In this document: piece after piece, positions 8,976-17,641 of the stretch
Layout of the letters: every line of letters begins with the position of its first letter
Numbering within the stretch: the stretch's first letter is position 1
Source of the DNA: Flavobacterium cerinum
GTDB lineage: Bacteria > Bacteroidota > Bacteroidia > Flavobacteriales > Flavobacteriaceae
Length of the DNA: 64,000 nt
Direction of reading: 5' to 3'
Assembly (NCBI RefSeq): GCF_024496085.1
Contig: NZ_CP101751.1
Span: 868,001-932,000, forward strand
Program-made: the position numbers and the translations under genes
The notes under the pieces: generated by a model
Told to the model about the DNA's origin: nothing
Database searches by the model: none
Seen by the model: the letters and a program-made list of their open reading frames with translations, nothing else

Positions 8976-9719
8976 ATGAAAAAGCTATTTTACATCGTAT
9001 TTTTAGTTTCTCAGGTATTTTGGGCACAAACTGCTTTTGAAAAAGGAAATGATTTTTATAAAAAAGAGAAATATGACGAGGCTATTGCCAGTTATGAACA
9101 GGTACTTCAATCCGGAAAACAGTCGGCGGAGTTGTATTTTAACCTGGGAAATGCTTATTATAAACTGCATAAAGTAGCTCCGGCTATTTATAATTACGAA
9201 AAAGCTTTGTTGCTGAATCCGGATGATAATGCAGCGCAGACCAATTTACGCTTTGCTCAGAAAATGACGATCGACGAAATTAAAGTAGCTCCGAAAGTAG
9301 GCTTTTCAAAAATGGTAAATGACTTACTTGATGTTTTCCATTATGAAGATTGGGCACGGATGGCTGTCGGATCATCGGCTCTTTTTCTGTTGTGTTTTAT
9401 CGGCTATTATTTTGCGAGTCAGACCGTAATCAAAAGAATCTTTTTCTTCGGGATGTTTGTCGTGTTTCTGTCAATGTTGATTAGTGTAGCCGCAGCCATC
9501 GCTGAAAAAGATAATTATAATAGCGAACGTCCGGCTATTGTTTTTGCTGAGGTCACTCCGGTAAAAAGCGAACCGAAAGCAACTGCTGCCGATGCCTTTA
9601 TTCTCCACGAAGGAACTAAGGTCTTTGTGATTGAATCGCTCGATAACTGGCGAAAAATCCAGCTTACCGATGATACTGAAGGCTGGATCGAAAAAGAAGC
9701 TATTAAAGAATTGAAATAA
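8976..9719 (+). CDS. batE: BatE, TPR and SH3-like protein
   Basis: Protein of 247 aa and last gene of the operon. It has a signal peptide (residues 1-17, ending FWAQ), two TPR repeats at about 20-92 (YFNLGNAYYK is typical), two membrane helices at about 121-142 and 153-173, and a C-terminal bacterial SH3-like domain of about 55 residues with the characteristic WRKIQL and GWIEK strands. TPR plus SH3 suggests a docking role in the Bat complex. The gene ends 5 nt from the convergent cvpA stop; there is no clear hairpin terminator between them. Confidence 0.93.
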   Translation: MKKLFYIVFLVSQVFWAQTAFEKGNDFYKKEKYDEAIASYEQVLQSGKQSAELYFNLGNAYYKLHKVAPAIYNYEKALLLNPDDNAAQTNLRFAQKMTIDEIKVAPKVGFSKMVNDLLDVFHYEDWARMAVGSSALFLLCFIGYYFASQTVIKRIFFFGMFVVFLSMLISVAAAIAEKDNYNSERPAIVFAEVTPVKSEPKATAADAFILHEGTKVFVIESLDNWRKIQLTDDTEGWIEKEAIKELK

Positions 9720-9724
9720 AAGAA

Positions 9725-10258
9725 TTACGATGCCGGTGAAGTTGCTTTATCGGCATCGATCGTTTTAAAATCCTCATACCATTCCTGAACACTTGGGAAA
9801 ATCATTTGGGAGGTTTTCTGAATCGGATTATAAAACAAAGAGTTGTCCATTGTTTCCTGCGAAAGGAAATAATTGTTGATGTTTATTTTCTGAAAAAGAT
9901 TCAACAGAATGCTTAGGATCAGTGCCATTTTTAAGATTCCGAATACACCGCCTGCAATAGTGTTTAACCAACCCATTTGCGCAAAACTGGCAATTCCGGT
10001 AAATAATTTGGCCAATAGTATAATGCCTATTACAACCAGAATAAAGGTCAAGCCGAAAGCCGTAACTTCAATATATTTCGGATTCCAGGAAACATGATTT
10101 TCAATAACCGATCGAACCAGATGCGAAAATTTGATAGCTAGTATAATTCCGACAACAAGGGAAATCAACGAAGCGAAAGCAGTGAATAATCCCTGGCGGA
10201 AGCCTTGAATAAATCCATAAAGTAAAATAGCGGCGAGTAGAATGTCAAAAAAACTCAT
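9725..10258 (-). CDS. cvpA: CvpA-family inner-membrane protein
   Basis: CvpA family protein of 177 aa with four predicted membrane helices (about 4-24, 28-48, 66-90, 100-125) and a soluble C-terminal tail. The start motif SFFDILLAAILLYGFIQGFRQGL is typical: an acidic/aromatic entry and a GxRxG turn between helices 1 and 2. In Escherichia coli CvpA is needed for colicin V production and bile resistance; in Bacteroidota its role is undefined. It is transcribed leftward, convergent with batE and divergent from the 118-aa gene to its right. Confidence 0.88.
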   Translation of the reverse strand: MSFFDILLAAILLYGFIQGFRQGLFTAFASLISLVVGIILAIKFSHLVRSVIENHVSWNPKYIEVTAFGLTFILVVIGIILLAKLFTGIASFAQMGWLNTIAGGVFGILKMALILSILLNLFQKININNYFLSQETMDNSLFYNPIQKTSQMIFPSVQEWYEDFKTIDADKATSPAS

Positions 10259-10317
10259 GAAGTATAGTGTAAAACAGCAAAGATAAAAGAAATAAGAAAT
10301 GAGAAGAAGGAACTTAG

Positions 10318-10325
10318 TATCTTTG
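10318..10325 (+). promoter_or_regulatory. Candidate -7 element (TATCTTTG)
   Basis: TATCTTTG matches the Bacteroidota TAnnTTTG consensus and is followed by GC, as is common at flavobacterial start sites. It lies 50 nt before the ATG at 10376. No good -33 TTG was found at the expected distance. Confidence 0.45.
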
Positions 10326-10375
10326 CGGCTTATTTTTGATGAAACACTTCTGTTAAGAAGTTAAAATATAAGCAT

Positions 10376-10732
10376 ATGTCAAGAGACGAACAATTAAAAC
10401 AGCGTTGGGATACGCTTGTCGATATACTATCCAAACGTTTTGCCGATGGTGATATGTTGGATCTGGATGCCATCATTTATCTGATCGGTGTTCAGGAACT
10501 GGGAAAACTTAAAAAGAAATTCAAAAAAGACGAAAAGATCAATCTGATGCATATCGCGATCTGCCGTTTACTGGAGCCATATGGTTATTACGAATTTTCT
10601 TTCTTTGATGAAGACGGATGGCCGCACTACACCGTGAAAGAACAACTCCCGCCCTTAAAAGCAGGGGAACAATCGGTATTGATGAAAGAAGCCATAGTGA
10701 ACTATTTTCTGGAAAAAGGAGTAATCGAATAA
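10376..10732 (+). CDS. Conserved hypothetical protein
   Basis: Acidic/basic mixed protein of 118 aa, cytoplasmic, with no signal or membrane segment. I do not recognise a named domain. It begins with a helical region (residues 1-60) rich in D/L and K, has an aromatic stretch around 75-92 (GYYEFSFFDEDGWPHY) and ends in a short helix. Its codon use is like that of its neighbours, and it has a plausible promoter, so it is a real gene. It stands alone between cvpA and pheS. Confidence 0.85.
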   Translation: MSRDEQLKQRWDTLVDILSKRFADGDMLDLDAIIYLIGVQELGKLKKKFKKDEKINLMHIAICRLLEPYGYYEFSFFDEDGWPHYTVKEQLPPLKAGEQSVLMKEAIVNYFLEKGVIE

Positions 10733-10809
10733 AGCATAAAAACAGACAAAAGGCACAATTTACCGGTAATTAATATGCAAAAAGCTATGGAAACTGAGTC
10801 CAAAATCCG

Positions 10810-10817
10810 TAAATTTG
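10810..10817 (+). promoter_or_regulatory. Candidate pheS -7 element (TAAATTTG)
   Basis: TAAATTTG fits the TAnnTTTG consensus and lies 18 nt before the pheS ATG, giving a very short leader. It overlaps the TTG at 10815 that would otherwise give a longer PheS, which argues for the start at 10836. Confidence 0.5.
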
Positions 10818-10835
10818 CCCTTTATTGACAGAACG

Positions 10836-11855
10836 ATGATTGATAAGATTAAAGAATACATTGGTGAAGCGCAGGCTTTTACTACAGATAATAAAGAAAC
10901 CCTGGAAACATTCCGAATTAAGTTCTTAGGAAGCAGAGGCCTTCTGAGAGACTTATTTGCGGAGTTTAAAAATGTTCCGAACGATCAGAAAAAAGAATTC
11001 GGACAGGTGATCAACCTGTTAAAAACGACAGCGGAAGAAAAAGTAAAATCCATTCAGGATGCCTTGGAAAGTAAAGAAGAGGCTAAAGGAATTTACGGAG
11101 ATCTTTCCCGTCCGGGTGAACCGTTGGTTATTGGTTCGCGTCATCCGATTTCAATCGTGAAAAATCAGATCGTAGATATTTTTTCAAATATCGGATTCAA
11201 CGTTTCAGAAGGTCCTGAAATTGAAGACGACTGGCATAACTTTACCGCGTTAAATTTACCGGAATACCATCCGGCCCGTGATATGCAGGATACGTTTTTT
11301 ATTCAGACGAATCCGGATATCTTGTTGCGTACGCACACTTCATCGGTTCAGGTACGTTATATGGAAGGAAATAAACCACCTATCCGTACCATTTCTCCGG
11401 GACGTGTTTTCCGTAATGAAGCAGTATCATCCCGTTCACACTGTATTTTCCATCAGGTAGAAGGATTGTATATCGATCAGAATGTTTCGTTTGCCGATTT
11501 AAAACAAACCTTGTTATATTTCACAAAAGAAATGTTCGGGAAATCAAAAATCCGTTTGCGTCCGTCTTACTTCCCGTTCACTGAGCCAAGTGCAGAAGTG
11601 GATATCTATTGGGGATTGAAAACCGAAACCGATTACCGTATTACAAAAGGAACCGGTTGGTTGGAAATCATGGGATGCGGAATGGTCGATCCTAACGTTT
11701 TGAAAAACTGTGGAATCGATGCTGATAAATACAATGGTTTTGCATTCGGTATGGGAATCGAACGAATCGCAATGCTATTATATCAAATCGGAGACATTCG
11801 TATGTTCTATGAAAACGATGTCCGGTTTTTAGAACAATTCAAATCCAGCATTTAA
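10836..11855 (+). CDS. pheS: Phenylalanine--tRNA ligase alpha subunit
   Basis: PheS charges tRNA-Phe with phenylalanine as part of the alpha2-beta2 enzyme. The ATG at 10836 gives 339 aa, the normal bacterial length; a TTG start 21 nt upstream would fall inside the candidate promoter. The N-terminal coiled coil (about 1-85) is followed by the class II catalytic core: motif 2 near FRNEAVSSRSHCIFHQVEG, the ITKGTGWLEIMGCGMV strand, and motif 3 GFAFGMGIERIAMLLY near the C-terminus. pheT is not adjacent. The gene ends in a hairpin terminator. Confidence 0.97.
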   Translation: MIDKIKEYIGEAQAFTTDNKETLETFRIKFLGSRGLLRDLFAEFKNVPNDQKKEFGQVINLLKTTAEEKVKSIQDALESKEEAKGIYGDLSRPGEPLVIGSRHPISIVKNQIVDIFSNIGFNVSEGPEIEDDWHNFTALNLPEYHPARDMQDTFFIQTNPDILLRTHTSSVQVRYMEGNKPPIRTISPGRVFRNEAVSSRSHCIFHQVEGLYIDQNVSFADLKQTLLYFTKEMFGKSKIRLRPSYFPFTEPSAEVDIYWGLKTETDYRITKGTGWLEIMGCGMVDPNVLKNCGIDADKYNGFAFGMGIERIAMLLYQIGDIRMFYENDVRFLEQFKSSI

Positions 11856-11860
11856 AAATA

Positions 11861-11890
11861 AAAAGCGAATAGGTAACACTATTCGCTTTT
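11861..11890 (+). terminator. Rho-independent terminator after pheS
   Basis: A perfect 12-bp stem (AAAAGCGAATAG / CTATTCGCTTTT) with a 6-nt loop starts 5 nt after the pheS stop. The right arm ends in TTTT. Confidence 0.8.
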
Positions 11891-11935
11891 ACAATACTAC
11901 CAATATCCCTTTAGCCTGTTTATTATTACGTCACA

Positions 11936-12343
11936 ATGAAAAAAGACATCACAATCCCGAAAGTAGAAAATGTTTATGTAGCCGCGATCCAGGAATGGAA
12001 CGATGACTTTATGGAGAATTCATGGTATGCCTATCTGATCAATGACAGTGATGTAAAACTTGAAATGGCATTAGTCGTTTCCAGAGCATACGGACAAATA
12101 AATGGGGAAGACCGTAAAACCGGAACGTTCCGACACGCTTTTAAAGAAGTGGAGCCGAACTCGGTTGTGAAAATCGAATTGTTGGAAAATAATGTACTGC
12201 AATTGAATAACGAGTTTATGGTAACCTATTTTCAAGATGGGAAATTATTCGATAAAACTTACGTATTCCGTACCAATACCATTAACGACAGAGCATTGGT
12301 CGATCTTCCGGTGTTGACAAAAAGAGGGATTTTAGGGAAGTAA
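11936..12343 (+). CDS. Conserved hypothetical protein
   Basis: Soluble protein of 135 aa without signal peptide or membrane helices. It is predicted to be mostly beta (alternating hydrophobic strands such as VYVAAIQEW, KLEMALVVSRAYG, VVKIELLENNVLQL, KLFDKTYVF), so a small beta-sandwich is plausible. I do not recognise a family with a known function. It lies just after pheS but has its own transcription unit, since a terminator stands between them. Confidence 0.85.
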   Translation: MKKDITIPKVENVYVAAIQEWNDDFMENSWYAYLINDSDVKLEMALVVSRAYGQINGEDRKTGTFRHAFKEVEPNSVVKIELLENNVLQLNNEFMVTYFQDGKLFDKTYVFRTNTINDRALVDLPVLTKRGILGK

Positions 12344-12412
12344 TTTCGCTACAGCTATTGGTCTGTTCGATAAAAATTTTCAACTTTATGGAAATTTTAC
12401 AACACGACCGGA

Positions 12413-15226
12413 ATGAGAAAAATTCTTTTTTGCCTCTTTTTACTTCAGACAGCTACGCTGTTTTCGCAAAAAAATAATTACGCACAATACGTTAATCCTT
12501 TTATCGGGACGGGTGGTCACGGCCATACTTTTCCTGGCGCTACTGTGCCGTTCGGGATGGTACAACTTTCACCGGATACCCGTATCGACGGAAGCTGGGA
12601 CGGATGTAGCGGCTATCATTATTCCGATTCTGTTATTTATGGATTTTCCCATACACACTTAAACGGTACCGGTGTTTCCGATTTCGGAGATATCATGCTG
12701 ATGCCCACAATGGGTGAGCCCAATCTAGATAATAGCCAGTACAGTTCTGTTTTTTCTCATAAAAATGAAAAAGCAACGGCAGGATACTACTCGGTTAAAC
12801 TGGATAAACATAATATTGATGTCCGATTAACTACTACAACCAGAGTCGGATTGCAGGAATATACATTCAATCAATCCGGTAAAGCGAATGTTATTCTCGA
12901 TCTGAATCATCGCGATAAACTTTTAATGGGTGAAGTTCGGGTAATTGATAACCAAACTATAGAAATACTGCGCAGAAGTGAAGCATGGGCGAGAGATCAG
13001 TATGTTTTTGCCCGAATTGTATTCAGTGTGCCGATGCAAATTACTACTATTCGCAATAACGGATTCGTCCGACCTAAAACTACCGATACCTTTTTTGCCG
13101 GTTCACAATTGGCCGTTAGTTTTTCGAAAGAAGTAAAAAAAGGAGAAAAGATTCAGGTAAAAGTAGCATTGTCGCCGACAGGATATGACGGAGCGAAAAA
13201 GAACCTGTTAGCCGAAATGCCCGATTGGGATTTTAATAAAGTAAAAGAACAGGCGGAAAAACTTTGGAATAAAGAACTATCCAAAATCGAAATTACATCT
13301 TCCGACAAAAATAAAAATACCATTTTCTATACCGCATTATACCACACCATGATGCAACCCAACATCGCTATGGATGTGGATGGCCTGTATCGCGGACGTG
13401 ATAACCAGTTACACAAAGCAGAAGGATTTGATTATTATACCGTTTTTTCGCTTTGGGATACGTTTAGGGGAGCACATCCGCTTTACACGCTTATTGATAA
13501 AAAAAGAACGGCCGATTATATCAATACGTTTATTAAGCAATATGAACAAGGCGGACGTTTACCGGTTTGGGAGCTGGCGTCTAATGAAACGGATTGTATG
13601 ATCGGATATCACTCGGTTTCGGTTATGGCCGATGCGATGGCTAAAGGAATAAAAGGATTTGATTACGAAAAAGCGTATCAGGCGGCTAAACATAGCGCGA
13701 TGCTGGATCATTTGGGATTGGATGCCTACAAAAAAAATGGTTTTATCAGTATTGATGATGAACATGAGAGTGTGTCCAAAACGGTTGAGTATGCTTACGA
13801 TGACTGGTGTATTGCACAAATGGCCATGTTGCTGAATAAAGTAGATGACTATCATTATTTTATCAAACGTTCCCAAAATTGGAAAAATATTTTTGACGAT
13901 CAGACCGGATTTATGCGTCCGAAGAAAAACGGAAGATGGGACAAACCTTTTGATCCGAGGGAAGTGAACAATAACTTTACAGAGGGAAATAGTTGGCAAT
14001 ATTCCTTTTTTGTACCACAAGATGTACCGGGAATGATCGAAGCTTATGGAGGACAAGATAAGTTTGAAGCAAAACTGGACGAAATGTTTACAGCACCTTC
14101 TGCAACAACCGGAAGGGAACAGGTGGACATAACCGGTCTGATCGGGCAATATGCGCACGGTAACGAACCGAGCCATCATATGGCCTATTTGTATAATGCG
14201 ATCGGAAAACCGGAAAAAACAGCAGAAAAAGTAAAGTATATTTTAGATACGTTCTATAAGAATACACCGGATGGTTTGATCGGAAATGAAGATTGCGGAC
14301 AAATGAGCGCCTGGTATGTGCTAAGTAGTATGGGGATTTATGCCGTTACTCCGGGAATACCGGTTTGGAGTACTACGAAACCGTATTTTGATAAAATTAT
14401 AATTCATCTGGAAGATGGAACTTCAAAAACCATCACCAAAAAAACAACAGCAGATACACTTAAAAATATCGGTTTGAATACAGACATTGTTGTACTGAAT
14501 AGCAGTCCGAATGATCAGTTGGTTCCGGTTCCGGTTATTGAAGCTGATGGTAAGGCTTTTAAAGACAAGCAAACGGTAACGTTACAATCCGGTAATAAAT
14601 CCGATAAATTGTTTTATTCCGACAGTTCGGATCCGCAAAAACAATTTCAATTGTATACAAAACCTTTTGTAATAACTAAATCGGCTACTATTAAAGCCTA
14701 TGCTGAAAATAACGGAAGAAAGAGTAATACAGTAACAGCATCGTATTTTAAAAAAGAAAATAACTGGACAATTGCAATAGCTTCGAAAAATCATCCGCAA
14801 TATCACGCCGGAGGTCCGGAAGGGCTTATCGATGGTATATTGGGAACGGAAAACTGGCGCAAAGGGGATTGGCAGGGTTATCAGGGACAAGATTTTGAAG
14901 CGGTAATCGATTTGAAAAAAGAGCAACCGGTTACAGAAATCAACGCTCGTTTTTTACAGGATAGCCGCGCCTGGATCTTAATGCCGGTTAAAGTGGATTA
15001 TTATCTGTCGGATGACAATGTGAATTTTAAACCGGTCGCTTCTGTTGCCAATACGATGGAGGCAAAAAATACAGATGTAACGGTAAAATCGTTCAAAGCG
15101 TCACTAAAAAATAATAAAGCCCGATATGTTAAGGTTATAGCCCGATATTACGGGAAATTGCCCGAATGGCATCAGGGAGCAGGAGGAGAAGCTTATATTT
15201 TTATCGATGAGATTCAAGTGAAATAA
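12413..15226 (+). CDS. GH92 family alpha-mannosidase with C-terminal carbohydrate-binding modules
   Basis: Secreted glycoside hydrolase of 937 aa. A signal peptide (residues 1-18, ending LFSQ) leads into the GH92 N-terminal beta-sandwich with the family signature YVNPFIGTGGHGHTFPGA, PFGMVQLSPDTR and GFSHTHLNGTG. The helical catalytic domain contains the GNEPSHH and NEDCGQMSAWYVLSSMG motifs that carry catalytic and calcium-binding residues in characterised GH92 enzymes. After about residue 720 come a chitobiase-C-like strand region and an F5/8-type C discoidin fold (about 780-937). GH92 enzymes are Ca-dependent exo-acting alpha-mannosidases, mostly alpha-1,2, that trim N-glycans. No SusC/SusD pair or other glycosidase is adjacent. 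Confidence 0.93.
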   Translation: MRKILFCLFLLQTATLFSQKNNYAQYVNPFIGTGGHGHTFPGATVPFGMVQLSPDTRIDGSWDGCSGYHYSDSVIYGFSHTHLNGTGVSDFGDIMLMPTMGEPNLDNSQYSSVFSHKNEKATAGYYSVKLDKHNIDVRLTTTTRVGLQEYTFNQSGKANVILDLNHRDKLLMGEVRVIDNQTIEILRRSEAWARDQYVFARIVFSVPMQITTIRNNGFVRPKTTDTFFAGSQLAVSFSKEVKKGEKIQVKVALSPTGYDGAKKNLLAEMPDWDFNKVKEQAEKLWNKELSKIEITSSDKNKNTIFYTALYHTMMQPNIAMDVDGLYRGRDNQLHKAEGFDYYTVFSLWDTFRGAHPLYTLIDKKRTADYINTFIKQYEQGGRLPVWELASNETDCMIGYHSVSVMADAMAKGIKGFDYEKAYQAAKHSAMLDHLGLDAYKKNGFISIDDEHESVSKTVEYAYDDWCIAQMAMLLNKVDDYHYFIKRSQNWKNIFDDQTGFMRPKKNGRWDKPFDPREVNNNFTEGNSWQYSFFVPQDVPGMIEAYGGQDKFEAKLDEMFTAPSATTGREQVDITGLIGQYAHGNEPSHHMAYLYNAIGKPEKTAEKVKYILDTFYKNTPDGLIGNEDCGQMSAWYVLSSMGIYAVTPGIPVWSTTKPYFDKIIIHLEDGTSKTITKKTTADTLKNIGLNTDIVVLNSSPNDQLVPVPVIEADGKAFKDKQTVTLQSGNKSDKLFYSDSSDPQKQFQLYTKPFVITKSATIKAYAENNGRKSNTVTASYFKKENNWTIAIASKNHPQYHAGGPEGLIDGILGTENWRKGDWQGYQGQDFEAVIDLKKEQPVTEINARFLQDSRAWILMPVKVDYYLSDDNVNFKPVASVANTMEAKNTDVTVKSFKASLKNNKARYVKVIARYYGKLPEWHQGAGGEAYIFIDEIQVK

Positions 15227-15264
15227 AAAACACCTGACAGGTTTTAAAACCTGTCAGGTGTTTT
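15227..15264. terminator. Bidirectional terminator, 38-nt perfect palindrome
   Basis: Two 19-nt arms form an uninterrupted palindrome (AAAACACCTGACAGGTTTT and its reverse complement). It separates the convergent GH92 and terC genes and has A and T tracts on both sides, so it can act in both directions. Confidence 0.82.
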
Positions 15265-15282
15265 CGTTTATATTGTTTCTTT

Positions 15283-16260
15283 TTACTCCTTAACCGGGAA
15301 AAGCAACGAGGCGATTACCGAAAGAACCAGAATACTGGCTACAATCATTAATGAAACAGGAGAGGAAATATGAAGGAACGGAGAGATAAGCATTTTAATA
15401 CCGATAAAACTCAAAATAACGGCCAATCCATACTTTAAGCGACTAAACATATACATGAAGTTGGCTAGTAAGAAATAAAGCGCTCTAAGGCCTAAAATGG
15501 CGAAAATATTCGAAGTGTAAAGGATAAACGGATCGTTTGGTGCAATGGCGAAGATCGCCGGAATACTGTCAACCGCAAAAATAAGGTCCGTAAATTCGAT
15601 TACAGCTACCACAACTAATAACGGAGTCGCCATTCGGATTCCGTTTTTAACCGTGAAAAATTTATCACCGTCATAGTTTTCGCTTACTTTAAAAAAGCGG
15701 TGGATAAGGCGGGCACCCGGACTTTTTGTAAAATCTTTGTCTCCGTCATCTCCGTCTTCTGCAAACCAGGATTTAATACCGGCTACAATCAGGAAGATAC
15801 CAAAAATGGACAACACCACATTAATACTGGCTGCATGACCGAAAATCGTCATCTCCGGAAGATAGGTCATGTTAATTAATTCGACTCCGGTGAAAATAAA
15901 GATGGCTCTGAAAACCAATGCACCGATAATTCCCCAGAATAATACTTTATGATGCAGCTCTTTCGGAACATTAAAGAACCCGAAAACGAGGATAAACACA
16001 AAGAGGTTGTCTACCGATAAAGCCTTTTCGATCCAATAAGCCGATTGGAATTGGGTAAACTGCTCCAGACCCATAAAGTAATAAATAACGCCGCTGAATC
16101 CCATAGCAAGTGAGATCCATACAACAGACCAGATTAAAGCTTCTCTGTTGGAAACGACATGACTTTTTTTGTTGAAAACTCCGAGGTCAAGCAGCAGCAT
16201 GACTAGGATGATAATTGAAAACGCGGTTAAAATACCCGGATGATTGATTAAATGGTCCAT
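15283..16260 (-). CDS. TerC/Alx family integral membrane protein
   Basis: Polytopic protein of 325 aa with about nine membrane helices. It shows the TerC-family features: an acidic residue early in helix 2 (LDLGVF), VDNLFVF, and FAVDSIPAIFAI followed by ILGLRALYFLL. TerC/Alx proteins are manganese or other divalent-metal exporters. A charged insert at about residues 166-190 (EDGDDGDKDF) is a soluble loop between helices. The gene is transcribed alone, convergent with the mannosidase. Confidence 0.93.
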   Translation of the reverse strand: MDHLINHPGILTAFSIIILVMLLLDLGVFNKKSHVVSNREALIWSVVWISLAMGFSGVIYYFMGLEQFTQFQSAYWIEKALSVDNLFVFILVFGFFNVPKELHHKVLFWGIIGALVFRAIFIFTGVELINMTYLPEMTIFGHAASINVVLSIFGIFLIVAGIKSWFAEDGDDGDKDFTKSPGARLIHRFFKVSENYDGDKFFTVKNGIRMATPLLVVVAVIEFTDLIFAVDSIPAIFAIAPNDPFILYTSNIFAILGLRALYFLLANFMYMFSRLKYGLAVILSFIGIKMLISPFLHISSPVSLMIVASILVLSVIASLLFPVKE

Positions 16261-16388
16261 TACTATTATTTTTTTAATTTATGCGAAAATAAAAGTTCTT
16301 TTTTGCCCCAAGGGAAATCGATCTAAGTGGCTGTTTTTTAATGAGTTGTAAGCGTTTTTTTTGGCGGAAATAAAAGAGTGGAAAATAA

Positions 16389-16437
16389 AAAAAAAGAATT
16401 TAAAACAATGATAATCAGTATTTTAAATTCTTTTTTT
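16389..16437 (-). terminator. Terminator downstream of gpsA
   Basis: A perfect 17-bp stem of A/T-rich sequence (AAAAAAAGAATTTAAAA and its complement) with a 15-nt loop lies 49 nt beyond the gpsA stop and 129 nt upstream of the terC start. Read leftward it ends in a T run. Confidence 0.7.
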
Positions 16438-16485
16438 GAAAGAAAAACCGGTATTTTTTCTTGGAACGGGTAAAAATGAAATTTT

Positions 16486-17481
16486 TTAATCTAATTTTTC
16501 CGTCAGTTTTTTAAATACTTTTTTAGGTTCTTTTCCTTCGTATAATATATCGTAAACAGCGTCAATTATAGGGGTTTTGGCTTTGTATTCTTCATTAAGC
16601 TTATGCGCACTTTTTGTAGCATAATAGCCTTCAGCGACCATACTCATCTCCATTTGTGCCGATTTTACCGTGTATCCTTTCCCGATCATGTTTCCGAACA
16701 TTCGGTTACGTGAAAAAACAGAATAACCGGTTACCAGTAAATCACCCAGATAAGCCGAATCGTTAATATTACGTTTCATTTTATGCACTTTCTTGATGAA
16801 TTTTTTCATCTCCCGAATCGCATTACTCATCAATAAAGCCTGGAAATTGTCGCCATATCCCAAACCATGAGCAATACCCGCAGCAATGGAATAGATGTTT
16901 TTTAACATGGCGGCATATTCGGTTCCGACAATATCATCGGAAATTTTTGTTTTGATATAATGGCTGTTCAGGTTTTTAGCCATCACTTTAGCGGTTTTCA
17001 TGTCTCCGCAAGCTATGGTCAGATAGGATAAACGTTCTAAAGCAACCTCTTCAGCATGGCACGGACCGGTAATAACACCGATATTGTCATACGGAATATC
17101 GTAGGTTTTATGAAAATGTTCCCCTACAATTAAGCTCGTCTCAGGAACAATTCCTTTAATAGCCGAAAAAATGATCTTGTCTTTAAGACTAACGGTTAAC
17201 TTTTCCAGTTCGCCGCTTAAAAAAGCCGATGGAATAGCAAAAATCACATAATCGGCATAGGCAACAGCCTCGTTAATATCGTTCGTTAAAATTAATTTAT
17301 TGGTATCGAATTCAACAGAACTCAGGTAATTCGGATTGTGTCTGTTTTGTTTAATATGTTCAATGGCATAGGTACTTCTCATGTACCATGCTATTTCCGA
17401 AAGGTTTACACATAACATCTTTGCAATGGCCGTAGCCCAACTTCCCCCGCCTATTACTGCAAATTTTGGATGGTCACTCAT
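16486..17481 (-). CDS. gpsA: NAD(P)H-dependent glycerol-3-phosphate dehydrogenase
   Basis: GpsA, 331 aa, reduces dihydroxyacetone phosphate to sn-glycerol 3-phosphate, the backbone of membrane phospholipids. The N-terminal Rossmann fold has GGGSWATA at residues 11-18. The substrate-binding helical domain contains the catalytic-lysine motif AAMLKNIYSIAAGIAHGLG followed by GDNFQA. The protein is cytoplasmic and of normal length. It has a strong candidate promoter (17504-17534) and its own terminator, so it is a single-gene unit. Confidence 0.96.
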   Translation of the reverse strand: MSDHPKFAVIGGGSWATAIAKMLCVNLSEIAWYMRSTYAIEHIKQNRHNPNYLSSVEFDTNKLILTNDINEAVAYADYVIFAIPSAFLSGELEKLTVSLKDKIIFSAIKGIVPETSLIVGEHFHKTYDIPYDNIGVITGPCHAEEVALERLSYLTIACGDMKTAKVMAKNLNSHYIKTKISDDIVGTEYAAMLKNIYSIAAGIAHGLGYGDNFQALLMSNAIREMKKFIKKVHKMKRNINDSAYLGDLLVTGYSVFSRNRMFGNMIGKGYTVKSAQMEMSMVAEGYYATKSAHKLNEEYKAKTPIIDAVYDILYEGKEPKKVFKKLTEKLD

Positions 17482-17503
17482 TATCGTTTTTAGTTTGTGA
17501 ATC

Positions 17504-17534
17504 CAAATGTACTTAAAAACATAGGAAGTACAAA
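17504..17534 (-). promoter_or_regulatory. gpsA promoter (TTTG-19-TACATTTG)
   Basis: On the minus strand TTTG (17531-17534) is followed by 19 nt and then TACATTTG (17504-17511), a full match to the Bacteroidota housekeeping consensus. It lies 23 nt upstream of the gpsA ATG. Confidence 0.75.
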
Positions 17535-17641
17535 GTATCGGCTATAAAAGTAAGCCGGACTGTTAAAATCAGCGTTATGAAACTGAAAAACAAAAAGTGG
17601 CATGTAAATTGGATAGCGTCTTGTAATTAAAACCCTGAATT

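Noticed and set aside
13559..14179. 206-aa antisense ORF inside the GH92 gene
   Set aside because: It is opposite the catalytic domain of a strong GH92 call; its composition (many His/Arg/Ile) fits a shadow.
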